Of a stretch of 64,000 nucleotides of DNA, positions 19,793-27,502 are shown one piece after another; within the stretch, counting starts at the first letter, position 1, and every line of letters starts with the position of its first letter. Made by a program: the position numbers and the translations under genes. Below the pieces are notes generated by a model. It was not told the DNA's origin. It was given only the letters and a program-made list of their open reading frames with translations, and did not search any database. The stretch covers positions 156,127 to 220,126 of the forward strand of contig NZ_NEHB01000010.1 of NCBI RefSeq assembly GCF_002127655.1, given 5' to 3'. Origin of the DNA: Janthinobacterium sp. GW456P (lineage in GTDB: Bacteria > Pseudomonadota > Gammaproteobacteria > Burkholderiales > Burkholderiaceae_D).

Positions 19793-19987
19793 TTACAGGT
19801 GGATGCCGTACACGCCGCACAGGCGCTTGACCAGAGTGCAGGAGCTGGCATCGCCGTCCACCACGCACGCGGTGTAGGCTTCCTCGCAGGTTTCGCGCGA
19901 TGGCAAGGCATATGCGGAAGAACTGATGGCGCCGGCAAAACCGACGGCGGCGCAAAAGACAAAGACGGCTTTTTTCACATTGATCAT
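19793..19987 (-). CDS. Small Cys-rich exported protein
   Basis: 64 aa from ATG 19987. A signal peptide (about 1-27, ending SSAYA) leads a mature part of about 37 residues with four cysteines (ETCEEAYTAC ... SSCTLVKRLC), probably forming two disulfides in the periplasm. The family was not recognised. A GGGA sequence lies just before the start. An in-frame ATG at 20056 would place 23 non-signal residues ahead of the signal peptide and is less likely. Candidate promoter elements on the minus strand (TTGATT-17-TTAACT and an extended -10 TGATACTAT) lie at about 20075-20130. Confidence 0.65.
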   Translation of the reverse strand: MINVKKAVFVFCAAVGFAGAISSSAYALPSRETCEEAYTACVVDGDASSCTLVKRLCGVYGIHL

Positions 19988-19989
19988 TT

Positions 19990-20052
19990 TTATCCCATTC
20001 CCAAGAGTTGAGTCGTTATAAAAAACATGGCACAAGCGCCAGCCGCCCGCAT
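19990..20052 (-). CDS. Possible 20-codon upstream ORF coupled to the Cys-rich gene
   Basis: ATG at 20052 follows a perfect GGAGG (20060-20064) with 7-nt spacing. It encodes MRAAGACAMFFITTQLLGMG and stops 2 nt before the start of the Cys-rich gene. The strong RBS and tight junction suggest a leader peptide or translational coupling, but there is no similarity evidence and the reading frame may be fortuitous. Confidence 0.3.
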   Translation of the reverse strand: MRAAGACAMFFITTQLLGMG

Positions 20053-20212
20053 TCATCGGCCTCCAGGCATATGGCGCATAGAAATAGTATCACCCTGAAA
20101 AGTTAATAAATACGCAAACAAGAAATCAAGATAACGTTTCTTTTTCATCCCTTTTCATGAAATAAAAACCGGCCCGCCGCCCTCCTGCCGCGCATTTGCA
20201 TGGAAACAGGCG

Positions 20213-20242
20213 AAAAAAAACCGCAGCCCAGGCTGCGGTTTT
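20213..20242 (-). terminator. Intrinsic terminator of the serine hydrolase operon
   Basis: Stem CCGCAGCC-ca-GGCTGCGG flanked by an A-run on the plus strand, which gives eight consecutive Us after the hairpin on the minus-strand RNA. It lies 13 nt after the stop codon. Confidence 0.9.
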
Positions 20243-20254
20243 GGTATCGACCCT

Positions 20255-21895
20255 TTATTTCTTCGCGTCCTTCGGCTTCACCGGCACCAGGCTCAGGTCC
20301 TGGAAGTCGTAGCTGAAATCCGTCTCGGCCGACACGGGCGCCATCTTCACCCGGTCGATGCTGCCATCGGGATTGAGCGAGAACGTCACGTAGGCGTCCG
20401 CGTTGAAGTTGCGCTCCTTCCAGCGCACGATGAAGGTGTCGTGCTGCCAGTGTTCGAGTTCGCCCGTCAGGTCCGGCGTACGCGTAAAACTGAGGATATG
20501 TTTTTTCCCTTCCGGCTTGATCACGACCTTGCCGTACCAGGCGTCTTCATACTCGCCGTCGTACGCCGCCAGCGGCAGCGAAGGCTGCGATTTCGCCGCG
20601 CGCGCACCCGACGCCTTGCCCTGCTTTTTCACTTCTTCCGCGTGCTGCTCCTGCTCCACCTTGGCCACCAGCGCCAGCCAGTCCGACGGCGCCGCCTGCA
20701 GGTAGTGGTCGAGGATGCGCCATTGCAGCGCCGTCATCGAACCGCCATTTTCCGCATTGGTCAGAATGGCCACGCCCAGCTTCGCTTCCGGCACCATCAC
20801 CACGCGCGAATAAAAGCCCTGCAGCGCGCCGCCGTGCATGGCCACTTTCATGCCCTTGTAGTCGCGCAGCTGGAAGCCCAGGCCATACGCACTGAAGTTC
20901 GGCTTGGTCGCGGCCAGCGCCGGTTTCGGCTCGGGGATCTTGATCGGCGTTTGCGCCGTCCACATCTCGCGGCCCTGTTTTTCGCTGAACAGGCGCGCCT
21001 CCTTGCCGTCCTTGCCCTGCACGCCGGCGATCTTGCCGCCGTCCAGCAACACCATCATCCACTTGGCGATATCTTCCGCATTCGTGTTGATGCCGACGGC
21101 GCCCACGGCGTTCGGCACGGGCATCGATTTGACGGCGGTGATCTTGCCATCGATCTTGCTGTGCGCATTGGCGACGTCGGGATTGCCCGCGTTTTCAGCC
21201 AGGCTGGTGGTGGTGCCCGTCATGCCCAGCGGCGCCAGGATGCGCTCATGCATGGCCTCGCCCCAGCTTTTTCCCGCCTTGTCGGCGATGATCTTGCCGG
21301 CCACGATGTACAGCAGGTTATCGTAGGCATAGCTGTTGCGAAAACTCGTGGCCGGACGGATGTAGCGCAGCTTCTCGATGATCTCGTCGGTGGTAAAAGT
21401 GGTGGTGGGCCACCACAGCAAGTCGCCGGCGCCCAGTCCCAGGCCGCTGCGGTGCGTCAGCAAATCGCGGATGGTCATGGCGCCCGTGACGTAGGAGTCG
21501 TGCATCTGGAAGCCGGGCAAATGCTTGGTGACGGGATCGTCCCAGGCCAGCTTGCCCTCGTCGACCAGCATGGCCAGCGCGGCGGCCGTAAAACCCTTCG
21601 AGTTCGATGCCACTTCGAATACGGTCCGCGCATCGACGGCGGCCGGTTCGCCGAGTTTACGCACGCCAAAACCCTGGGCGGTGACGACCTTGCCATCCTT
21701 GACGATGGCAATCGCCATGCCCGGCACGTCGAACACCTTCAGGGCCATGGCGACGTCGCGGTCCAGGTCGAAGGCGGGCGCGGGTGCCGCCGTAGCTGCG
21801 GCGGCGGCGGGCGCGGCATCAAAGGCCAGCGCCGGCACGGCAATGACGGAAAACGCCAGCACGATGGCGGCGGCGAGGCGGTTCATGGTAGGCAT
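20255..21895 (-). CDS. Exported serine hydrolase (class C beta-lactamase/DD-peptidase fold) with DUF3471-like tail
   Basis: 546 aa from ATG 21895; a TTG at 21922 overlapping the upstream stop is possible. A signal peptide is followed by a beta-lactamase-fold domain with S97-N-S-K100 (SxxK), the tyrosine motif YAYDN and MHGG in place of KTG. The C-terminal 130 residues (AYDGEYEDAWYGKVVIKPEGK...) resemble DUF3471. Such proteins are usually periplasmic peptidases or esterases rather than resistance beta-lactamases. It lies 23 nt behind the M1 peptidase and probably forms an operon with it. Confidence 0.85.
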   Translation of the reverse strand: MPTMNRLAAAIVLAFSVIAVPALAFDAAPAAAAATAAPAPAFDLDRDVAMALKVFDVPGMAIAIVKDGKVVTAQGFGVRKLGEPAAVDARTVFEVASNSKGFTAAALAMLVDEGKLAWDDPVTKHLPGFQMHDSYVTGAMTIRDLLTHRSGLGLGAGDLLWWPTTTFTTDEIIEKLRYIRPATSFRNSYAYDNLLYIVAGKIIADKAGKSWGEAMHERILAPLGMTGTTTSLAENAGNPDVANAHSKIDGKITAVKSMPVPNAVGAVGINTNAEDIAKWMMVLLDGGKIAGVQGKDGKEARLFSEKQGREMWTAQTPIKIPEPKPALAATKPNFSAYGLGFQLRDYKGMKVAMHGGALQGFYSRVVMVPEAKLGVAILTNAENGGSMTALQWRILDHYLQAAPSDWLALVAKVEQEQHAEEVKKQGKASGARAAKSQPSLPLAAYDGEYEDAWYGKVVIKPEGKKHILSFTRTPDLTGELEHWQHDTFIVRWKERNFNADAYVTFSLNPDGSIDRVKMAPVSAETDFSYDFQDLSLVPVKPKDAKK

Positions 21896-21918
21896 GGTCA
21901 GGATGTCCAAAGAAAGGT

Positions 21919-23778
21919 TCAATGCGCTTGCGCGGCCATCAGTTTATCGACGCTTTCCTGCGTCACCGGGTGGTAGCGTTCGCGCGCCTGCGCATACACG
22001 TCCTTGGCCCAGGCATGGCCTTGCGGCGTCTTCATCAGGGCGCTGTACAGGGGCACGACGAACTTCTGGCGGCCCACGCTCAGCAGGAATGCCTGCAAGG
22101 GCTGACGCACGTCGTAGCCGGCGTTCACGGAGGCCAGATAGAAGCGGTAGGCCACTTCATTGTTGCCGCTCTTGCCCACGCCGTAGACCTGGTCCAGCTC
22201 ACGCAATTGCGCCGCGCTGGCCTTGTTGTTGATGTCGTTCAGGAAGTGCATCGATTCGATGGCGATCCACTTGTCCATGCCCAGGTCCTTGGTGGCCAGC
22301 TCGCCTTTCAGCCAGGCGTCGCGGTGCTGGTCCAGCAGCGCCAGGCGCGGCGAGACGACGCGCTGCGCGCTGGCCGGCACGCCCGTGCCATACAGCCATT
22401 CCTCGAGCTCCGCTTCCGGCATCACGTCCGGATGCTGCGCCAGCAGGTTCTTGCGCAGGTAGGCGACGAACTGCTCCGTCGTCACGCTCTGGAACGCATG
22501 CTGGTCGAACCAGCCGCGCAGGAAGGGGTCGAACACGGCGCGGCCGGCACGGCGCTCCATGGTGGCCAGGAACCAGGCGCCTTTCGGGTAGATGATGCCG
22601 TCGTCCGTATAGGTTTCAGCGGGATTGGCGTCCGCATCACGCGTGATCAGCGCCGTTTTCGCGGCTGGCAATTCACGGATCGACGCGGCCAGTTCTTCCT
22701 GGTCGACCTGCACGCCCATCTGCGCCACGTCGCTGCCATACAGCTGCTCGACGATGCGCGTCGTGACGTAGGTGGTGAAGCCTTCGTTGAGCCACATGTG
22801 CTTCCACGAGGCGTTGGTGACCAGGTTGCCCGACCACGAGTGGGCCAGTTCATGCGCGATCAGGTCGACCAGGCTGCGGTCGCCCGCGATCATGGTCGGC
22901 GTGAGGAAGGTCAGGCGCGGATTTTCCATGCCGCCGTAGGGGAACGATGGCGGCAGCACGATCATGTCATAGCGCCCCCAGCCATACGGTCCATACAGCG
23001 CTTCGGCCGCCTGGATCATTTTTTCCGTATCGGCCAGCTCGTATTCGGCCGCCTTGATGCGCGGCGGCTCGGCGTACACGGCCGAGCGGGGACCGAGTTT
23101 GCGTACTTCCAGTTCGCCGATGGCGATGGCCAGCAGGTACGATGGAATCGGCTGCGGCATGCGGAATTTCCAGCCGCCCTTGCCCGTCGCCTTTTCGTCG
23201 TTCTCGGCGCTCATCACGACGCGCATGCCCGCCGGCGCCTCGATGCGCGCGCTGTAGGTAAAGCGCACGGCCGGCGTATCCTGCGACGGCACCCACGAGC
23301 GGGCGTTGATGCTTTGCGACTGGCTGAACATGAACGGCAGCTTGCCCGACATGGTCTGCTGCGGCGTGAGCCACTGCAGCGCGATGGCGTTCGGCGCCGT
23401 GTGATAGTAGACGCGCACCTTGCCCGGCTGGCCCGTGGTGGTGATGCGCAGCGCCTGGCCCTTTTCCGGGTCGGCCTTGTCCAGCTGGTACGGCGCCATC
23501 TGCCAGGCGCCACGCTTGTCCTGTACCTGCACCTTGGCGATCGACAGGTCGCGCGTATCGAGCACCAGCGTGCGCGCTTGCGGGTCGATCCAGTTCAAGG
23601 ACAGCTCGGCATAGCCGGACAGCGTCTTTTGCTTGAAGTCGGCTTTCAGGTCCAGCTGCAGGTCGCGCGTGCGCACCTGGTCGTAGCGCGCGTAGCTGAG
23701 GGGATCGGCGTGCGCGGCCAGAGTCACCTGGCAAAGGAGCGCACAGCCCAGCGCGCGCAGGAAGGTCAAAGTTTGCAT
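21919..23778 (-). CDS. Exported M1-family aminopeptidase / leukotriene A4 hydrolase homologue
   Basis: 619 aa with a signal peptide (about 1-24). The gluzincin site is complete: H309-E310-L-A-H313 with the third zinc ligand E332 (WLNEGF), and the exopeptidase motif PYGGMENP about 30 residues upstream. An LTA4H-type helical C-terminal domain (about 470-619) follows. It is predicted to cleave N-terminal residues from peptides in the periplasm. It is followed in the same direction by the serine hydrolase gene, suggesting a peptide-degradation operon. Confidence 0.92.
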   Translation of the reverse strand: MQTLTFLRALGCALLCQVTLAAHADPLSYARYDQVRTRDLQLDLKADFKQKTLSGYAELSLNWIDPQARTLVLDTRDLSIAKVQVQDKRGAWQMAPYQLDKADPEKGQALRITTTGQPGKVRVYYHTAPNAIALQWLTPQQTMSGKLPFMFSQSQSINARSWVPSQDTPAVRFTYSARIEAPAGMRVVMSAENDEKATGKGGWKFRMPQPIPSYLLAIAIGELEVRKLGPRSAVYAEPPRIKAAEYELADTEKMIQAAEALYGPYGWGRYDMIVLPPSFPYGGMENPRLTFLTPTMIAGDRSLVDLIAHELAHSWSGNLVTNASWKHMWLNEGFTTYVTTRIVEQLYGSDVAQMGVQVDQEELAASIRELPAAKTALITRDADANPAETYTDDGIIYPKGAWFLATMERRAGRAVFDPFLRGWFDQHAFQSVTTEQFVAYLRKNLLAQHPDVMPEAELEEWLYGTGVPASAQRVVSPRLALLDQHRDAWLKGELATKDLGMDKWIAIESMHFLNDINNKASAAQLRELDQVYGVGKSGNNEVAYRFYLASVNAGYDVRQPLQAFLLSVGRQKFVVPLYSALMKTPQGHAWAKDVYAQARERYHPVTQESVDKLMAAQAH

Positions 23779-23864
23779 GGTCGTCTTTTGAATGATTTGC
23801 GAAAGCCCCGGTCCGTGTACGCCGGGGCGTCGCGCAGAATAGCACTTCCGGCGCAGGCCGGTAG

Positions 23865-23889
23865 AAAAAAGCGCCGGACTGGCCGGCGC
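23865..23889 (-). terminator. Intrinsic terminator of the second M1 peptidase
   Basis: Stem GCGCCGG-actgg-CCGGCGC followed on the minus strand by six Us, just after the stop at 23897. It separates this gene from the downstream M1/serine-hydrolase pair. Confidence 0.9.
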
Positions 23890-23896
23890 CGTTTGC

Positions 23897-26284
23897 CTAT
23901 TTTGCTTCTGCCTTGGCTTGCGGCTGGACCTCGGGCGCCTTCAGCGGCGTATTGAAATCCTTCATCAGGTTATGCTTGTCGCGGTCCTGCTTGAACAACT
24001 CCAGACGCGACGGCGTGATTTTTCTCGGCCAGGCGTTATTGCTGGTGTCGATATCGGCCGTCTCCCAGTACGGGTCTTGCACCAGGCCCACCATCGGTTC
24101 GTCCGTGATGATCACCTTGCTGATTTTGTGCGGCGCGTAGCGCCACACTTCGGCCGGCACGCGCTCGATGAGCTTCTTGCCGCTTTGCAGTTCGATTTCC
24201 AGGATCAGCGGCATCACCAGGCCGCCGAGATTCGAAAAGTCGACCAGGTACAGATGCTTGCCCATGTTGCGCTGTTCCAGCAGCTTCCGCTCCCACGGCT
24301 CCAGCGTTTCCTGCTCTTCCGCATAGCTGTTGCGGTCCTTGTTGGTGACCGTGAATTCATCGTGCCGGTTATAGAAATCCTTCAGCGCGGGATCGGTATC
24401 GACCTTCTTCGGCAGCACCTGGTTGCGCTGGTCCGAGATCGAGATGGGCTGCGCCTCCTTCTGCGCCTTCTTCCACGCTTTCTCGACTTCGGGATTCTTC
24501 GTGCTCACGCCATATTCGCTGATGCCGTCGATGCTGATGTCGACCGCATCGGTGGTATAGAACCAGCCGCGCCAGAACCAGTCCAGGTCCGTGCCGGAAG
24601 CGTCTTCCATAGTGCGAAAAAAATCGGCCGGCGTCGGGCGCTTGAACTTCCAGCGCACGGCGTACTGCTTGAAGGCGAAGTCGAACAGTTCGCGCCCGAG
24701 GATGGTTTCGCGCAGGATGTTCAGAGCCGTGGCCGGCTTGTCGTAGGCGTTCGCCGTGAACTGCAGCAAGGACTCGGAATTGGTCATGATGGGCACCTGG
24801 TTCTGGCTGCGCATGTAATCGACGATCTTGCGCGGCTCGCCATTCCAGGAGGGGAAATGCTCTTCCCACGCCTGCTCGGCCAGGTACTGCAGGAAGGAAT
24901 TGAGGCCCTCGTCCATCCACGTCCACTGGCGCTCGTCCGAGTTGACGATCATGGGGAAATAATTGTGCCCCACTTCATGGATGATCACGCCGATCAGGTC
25001 GTATTTCGTCGTCTTCGAATACGTGAGTTCCCCCGTCTTCTTGTCCTTCACGGGGCGTCCGCCATTGAACGCAATCATCGGATACTCCATGCCGCCCACG
25101 GCGCCATTGACGGAAATCGCATTCGGATACGGATAGTCGAAACTGTATTTGTTGTACTGCTCGATCGCGTGCACCACGGCGCGCGTGCTGTACTGCTGCC
25201 ACAGCGGATTGCCCTCGTTCGGATAATACGACATGGCCATCACGCGCTTGCCGCCGCTATTCAAACCCTGCGCATCCCAGATGAACTTGCGGCTCGAGGC
25301 CCACGCCACGTCGCGCACGTTGGCCGCCTTGAAGTGCCAGGTTTTCATGCCCGCCGCGCGGCCCTTTTCCGCCGCCAGCGCCTCGGCGGGGGTGATCACC
25401 AGCAGCGGCGTAGCGCTGTTTTTTGCCTTCGCCAGGCGCTCGCGCTGCGCCGCGCTCAGGACGGCCGCAGGATTTTGCAGTTCGCCCGTGGCGGCCACCA
25501 CGTGGTCGGACGGCACCGTCAGGTACAACTCGTAGTCGCCAAACTCCAGCGTGAATTCGCCGGAACCGAGGAACTGCTTGTGCTGCCAGCCGACGGCGTC
25601 GTAATACGCGGCCATGCGGGGGAACCACTGCGCGATCTGAAAAATCGTGTTCTTGTCGTCTTCAAAATACTCGTAGCCGGAGCGCTCGACGAGCACCTTC
25701 TGGTCATTGATCCGATACGACCAGTCGATGTTGAACGTAATGCTCTGGCCGGGCGCCAGCGCCACCGGCAGATCGATGCGCAGCATGGTCTGGTTGACCA
25801 CATACGGCAGCGGCTTGCCATCGGCCGCTTTCACGGCGCTGAGCTTGAAGCCGCCGTCAAATTCGCGGCCCGCATGGATGGCGCGCAAGTCCTCGAATTT
25901 CAGCGCTTCGTCTTCGTTGCCGCTCAGCCAGGCCTGGCGCGACGGGGCGCTCAATACGCGGCGCTGGTCCGCATCCTGGCGCAAGCCGTTCTGGTCCAGC
26001 TGCAGCCACAGATACGCGAGGCTGTCGGGCGAGCGGTTGTGATAGGTGATCTGCTCGCTGGCCGTGATGGCGCGGCGCGCTTCGTCGAGCGTGGCGCGGA
26101 TCACGTAATCGGCGCGCTGCTGCCAGTAGGCGTGGCCCGGCGCGCCGGAGGCCGTGCGGTAGCTGTTCGGCGTGGGCAGCAGTTCTTCCAGCTGGCGGAA
26201 CTTGTCGTCGAAGGGCGCGGCGGCGCACAGGGCGGGCAAGGGAGCCATCAAACACAAGGCAAGCAAGCGGACAAGAACCGGCAT
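23897..26284 (-). CDS. Second exported M1-family metallopeptidase
   Basis: 795 aa from ATG 26284, with GGAA upstream. The signal peptide is rich in Leu/Ala (1-22). The catalytic site is H436-E-V-G-H440 with E459 (WMDEGLNSF), and GGMEYPMI precedes it. The protein is larger than its neighbour and only distantly similar, matching the broad M1 group often found as periplasmic peptidases of gamma/betaproteobacteria. The C-terminal 180 residues (about 610-795) are beta-rich and end in a Lys/Ala/Glu tail. Confidence 0.88.
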   Translation of the reverse strand: MPVLVRLLALCLMAPLPALCAAAPFDDKFRQLEELLPTPNSYRTASGAPGHAYWQQRADYVIRATLDEARRAITASEQITYHNRSPDSLAYLWLQLDQNGLRQDADQRRVLSAPSRQAWLSGNEDEALKFEDLRAIHAGREFDGGFKLSAVKAADGKPLPYVVNQTMLRIDLPVALAPGQSITFNIDWSYRINDQKVLVERSGYEYFEDDKNTIFQIAQWFPRMAAYYDAVGWQHKQFLGSGEFTLEFGDYELYLTVPSDHVVAATGELQNPAAVLSAAQRERLAKAKNSATPLLVITPAEALAAEKGRAAGMKTWHFKAANVRDVAWASSRKFIWDAQGLNSGGKRVMAMSYYPNEGNPLWQQYSTRAVVHAIEQYNKYSFDYPYPNAISVNGAVGGMEYPMIAFNGGRPVKDKKTGELTYSKTTKYDLIGVIIHEVGHNYFPMIVNSDERQWTWMDEGLNSFLQYLAEQAWEEHFPSWNGEPRKIVDYMRSQNQVPIMTNSESLLQFTANAYDKPATALNILRETILGRELFDFAFKQYAVRWKFKRPTPADFFRTMEDASGTDLDWFWRGWFYTTDAVDISIDGISEYGVSTKNPEVEKAWKKAQKEAQPISISDQRNQVLPKKVDTDPALKDFYNRHDEFTVTNKDRNSYAEEQETLEPWERKLLEQRNMGKHLYLVDFSNLGGLVMPLILEIELQSGKKLIERVPAEVWRYAPHKISKVIITDEPMVGLVQDPYWETADIDTSNNAWPRKITPSRLELFKQDRDKHNLMKDFNTPLKAPEVQPQAKAEAK

Positions 26285-26419
26285 GGCGCATTCCATCTGG
26301 GAATCGTGGACAGAACTGCATTCTAAGTCGAGTCTGTTTACAAATCGATCATTGTTGTCGAAGCCCCACACACCAGGCCGCTACTGGCGCCGGGACGGGC
26401 ATAGGCGTATGATGCGCCT

Positions 26420-26530
26420 CGAACATTGGGGAGTAGTCGTCCCGCGGTCCTGCCGCGGGAACCTGTATCAACATGATTGGCCCGCAGGCCATGGTGCAGG
26501 TGGTTGCAGAACTTGACGAGACCATTGATC
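26420..26530 (+). ncRNA. yybP-ykoY manganese riboswitch aptamer
   Basis: The leader holds the diagnostic elements of the yybP-ykoY class: GGGGAGTAG at 26428, a GC hairpin (CCCGCGG...CCGCGGG), ATCAACATGATTGGCCCG, and GACGAGACC (26514-26522), with a P1-like pairing ATTGG/CCATT. It lies directly upstream of a UPF0016 gene, one of the standard targets of this Mn2+-sensing RNA. Recognition is by conserved sequence and context; no covariance search was run. Confidence 0.88.
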
Positions 26531-26587
26531 CAGGGCGGCCGCATGGGCCGGAGTCGCCCGTGGATCATTGGTTAATTCGTCCGGCCC
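26521..26587 (+). promoter_or_regulatory. Riboswitch expression platform with two competing pairings
   Basis: The 3' P1 strand (CCATTGATCC, 26522-26531) can pair with GGATCATTGG (26562-26571; one mismatch), extended by GGGCG/CGCCC (26533-26537/26555-26559). Alternatively GGGCCGGA (26545-26552) can pair with TCCGGCCC (26580-26587). No U-run follows, so control may be translational or Rho-dependent rather than by intrinsic termination. Confidence 0.6.
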
Positions 26588-26606
26588 GCGTACCTCTTGC
26601 AATCTC

Positions 26607-27182
26607 ATGGAAGCATTCCTCATCTCCACCGGCATCGTCGGTCTCGCTGAAATCGGCGACAAGACCCAGCTCCTGGCCTTTCTGCTGGCTGCCAAATTCC
26701 GCAAACCCCTGCCCATCGTGCTGGCCATTTTCGTCGCCACCATCGCCAACCACGCGTTCGCCGCCGCCGTCGGCGCCTGGATCACCGGCATGCTGGGGCC
26801 CGACGCGCTGCGCTGGGTGCTGGGCGTCTCCTTTTTGGCCATGGCCGCCTGGACCCTGATCCCCGACAAGCTCGATGAAGACGAGACGAAGCTGGCCAGG
26901 TACGGCGTCTTCCTGACCACCCTGATCGCTTTCTTCATGGCGGAAATGGGCGACAAGACGCAAGTGGCGACGGTGGCGCTGGCGGCGCGCTACCACGATA
27001 TCGTTTCCGTCGTGCTGGGCACCACCTTCGGCATGATGCTGGCCAACGTGCCGGCCGTCTACCTGGGCGACAGGATCGCCAACCGCGTCCCGCTGCGCCT
27101 CGTGCATGGCATTGCGGCGCTGATCTTTGCCGTGCTGGGCCTAGCCACCCTGCTGGGTGCGGGCGCGGCCCTGGGATTTTGA
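26607..27182 (+). CDS. UPF0016/TMEM165-GDT1 family cation (Mn2+) exporter
   Basis: 191 aa from ATG 26607. Two repeats of the family signature are visible, EIGDKTQL (near residue 16) and EMGDKTQV (near 114), each within a three-helix hydrophobic half; about six membrane segments in all. Bacterial members such as Vibrio MneA export manganese. The manganese riboswitch upstream fits a Mn2+-inducible detoxification gene. No clear Shine-Dalgarno sequence precedes the ATG (TACCTCTTGCAATCTC), which is notable for a riboswitch-controlled gene. Confidence 0.9.
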   Translation: MEAFLISTGIVGLAEIGDKTQLLAFLLAAKFRKPLPIVLAIFVATIANHAFAAAVGAWITGMLGPDALRWVLGVSFLAMAAWTLIPDKLDEDETKLARYGVFLTTLIAFFMAEMGDKTQVATVALAARYHDIVSVVLGTTFGMMLANVPAVYLGDRIANRVPLRLVHGIAALIFAVLGLATLLGAGAALGF

Positions 27183-27204
27183 GATAACCCCGCATAATTT
27201 CCCA

Positions 27205-27233
27205 TTTACAACATTCATACTCATAATTACAAT
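27205..27233 (+). promoter_or_regulatory. Sigma-70 promoter of the 68-aa gene
   Basis: -35 TTTACA, 17-bp spacer, -10 TACAAT in an otherwise AT-rich stretch. The predicted start is near 27240, about 56 nt before the start codon. Confidence 0.7.
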
Positions 27234-27295
27234 ATCGTCGACATGAATACCGGCGCGCCGATCCGGAACGGTCAGCGCGCTTTCTTGAGGAATAT

Positions 27296-27502
27296 ATGCA
27301 GTTGAATAGACACGTGGCGGCGCTGTGCCTGGCCGCTTGCGCCAGCCAGCCTGCCGCCGCCATGGCGGCACCCCTGCGTCACCACCAGACGGCGACGCCA
27401 TCCGCGCCCGAAGTGCGCACGCGCGACCTGCTGCTACTTGGCGCCGGCTTGATCCTGCTGGCTGGCCGGCGCCGTCCCGAACACGAGAAGTGGCAAAACT
27501 AG
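27296..27502 (+). CDS. Small exported/membrane protein with PEP-CTERM-like tail layout
   Basis: 68 aa with a good RBS (TTGAGGA, 5 nt upstream) and its own promoter. It consists of a signal peptide (about 1-24), a short His/Thr/Pro-rich segment, then a hydrophobic helix (DLLLLGAGLILLA) and an arginine cluster (GRRRPEHEK). This is the order of a protein-sorting tail, but there is no PEP motif. Family not recognised. Its TAG stop shares the palindrome CTAG (27499-27502) with the stop codon of the convergent giant gene. Confidence 0.6.
   Translation: MQLNRHVAALCLAACASQPAAAMAAPLRHHQTATPSAPEVRTRDLLLLGAGLILLAGRRRPEHEKWQN

Noticed and set aside
20255-21895. Antibiotic-resistance beta-lactamase
   Set aside because: It has SxxK, but HGG replaces KTG and a DUF3471-like tail is present; this fits a general serine hydrolase/peptidase, not a resistance enzyme.
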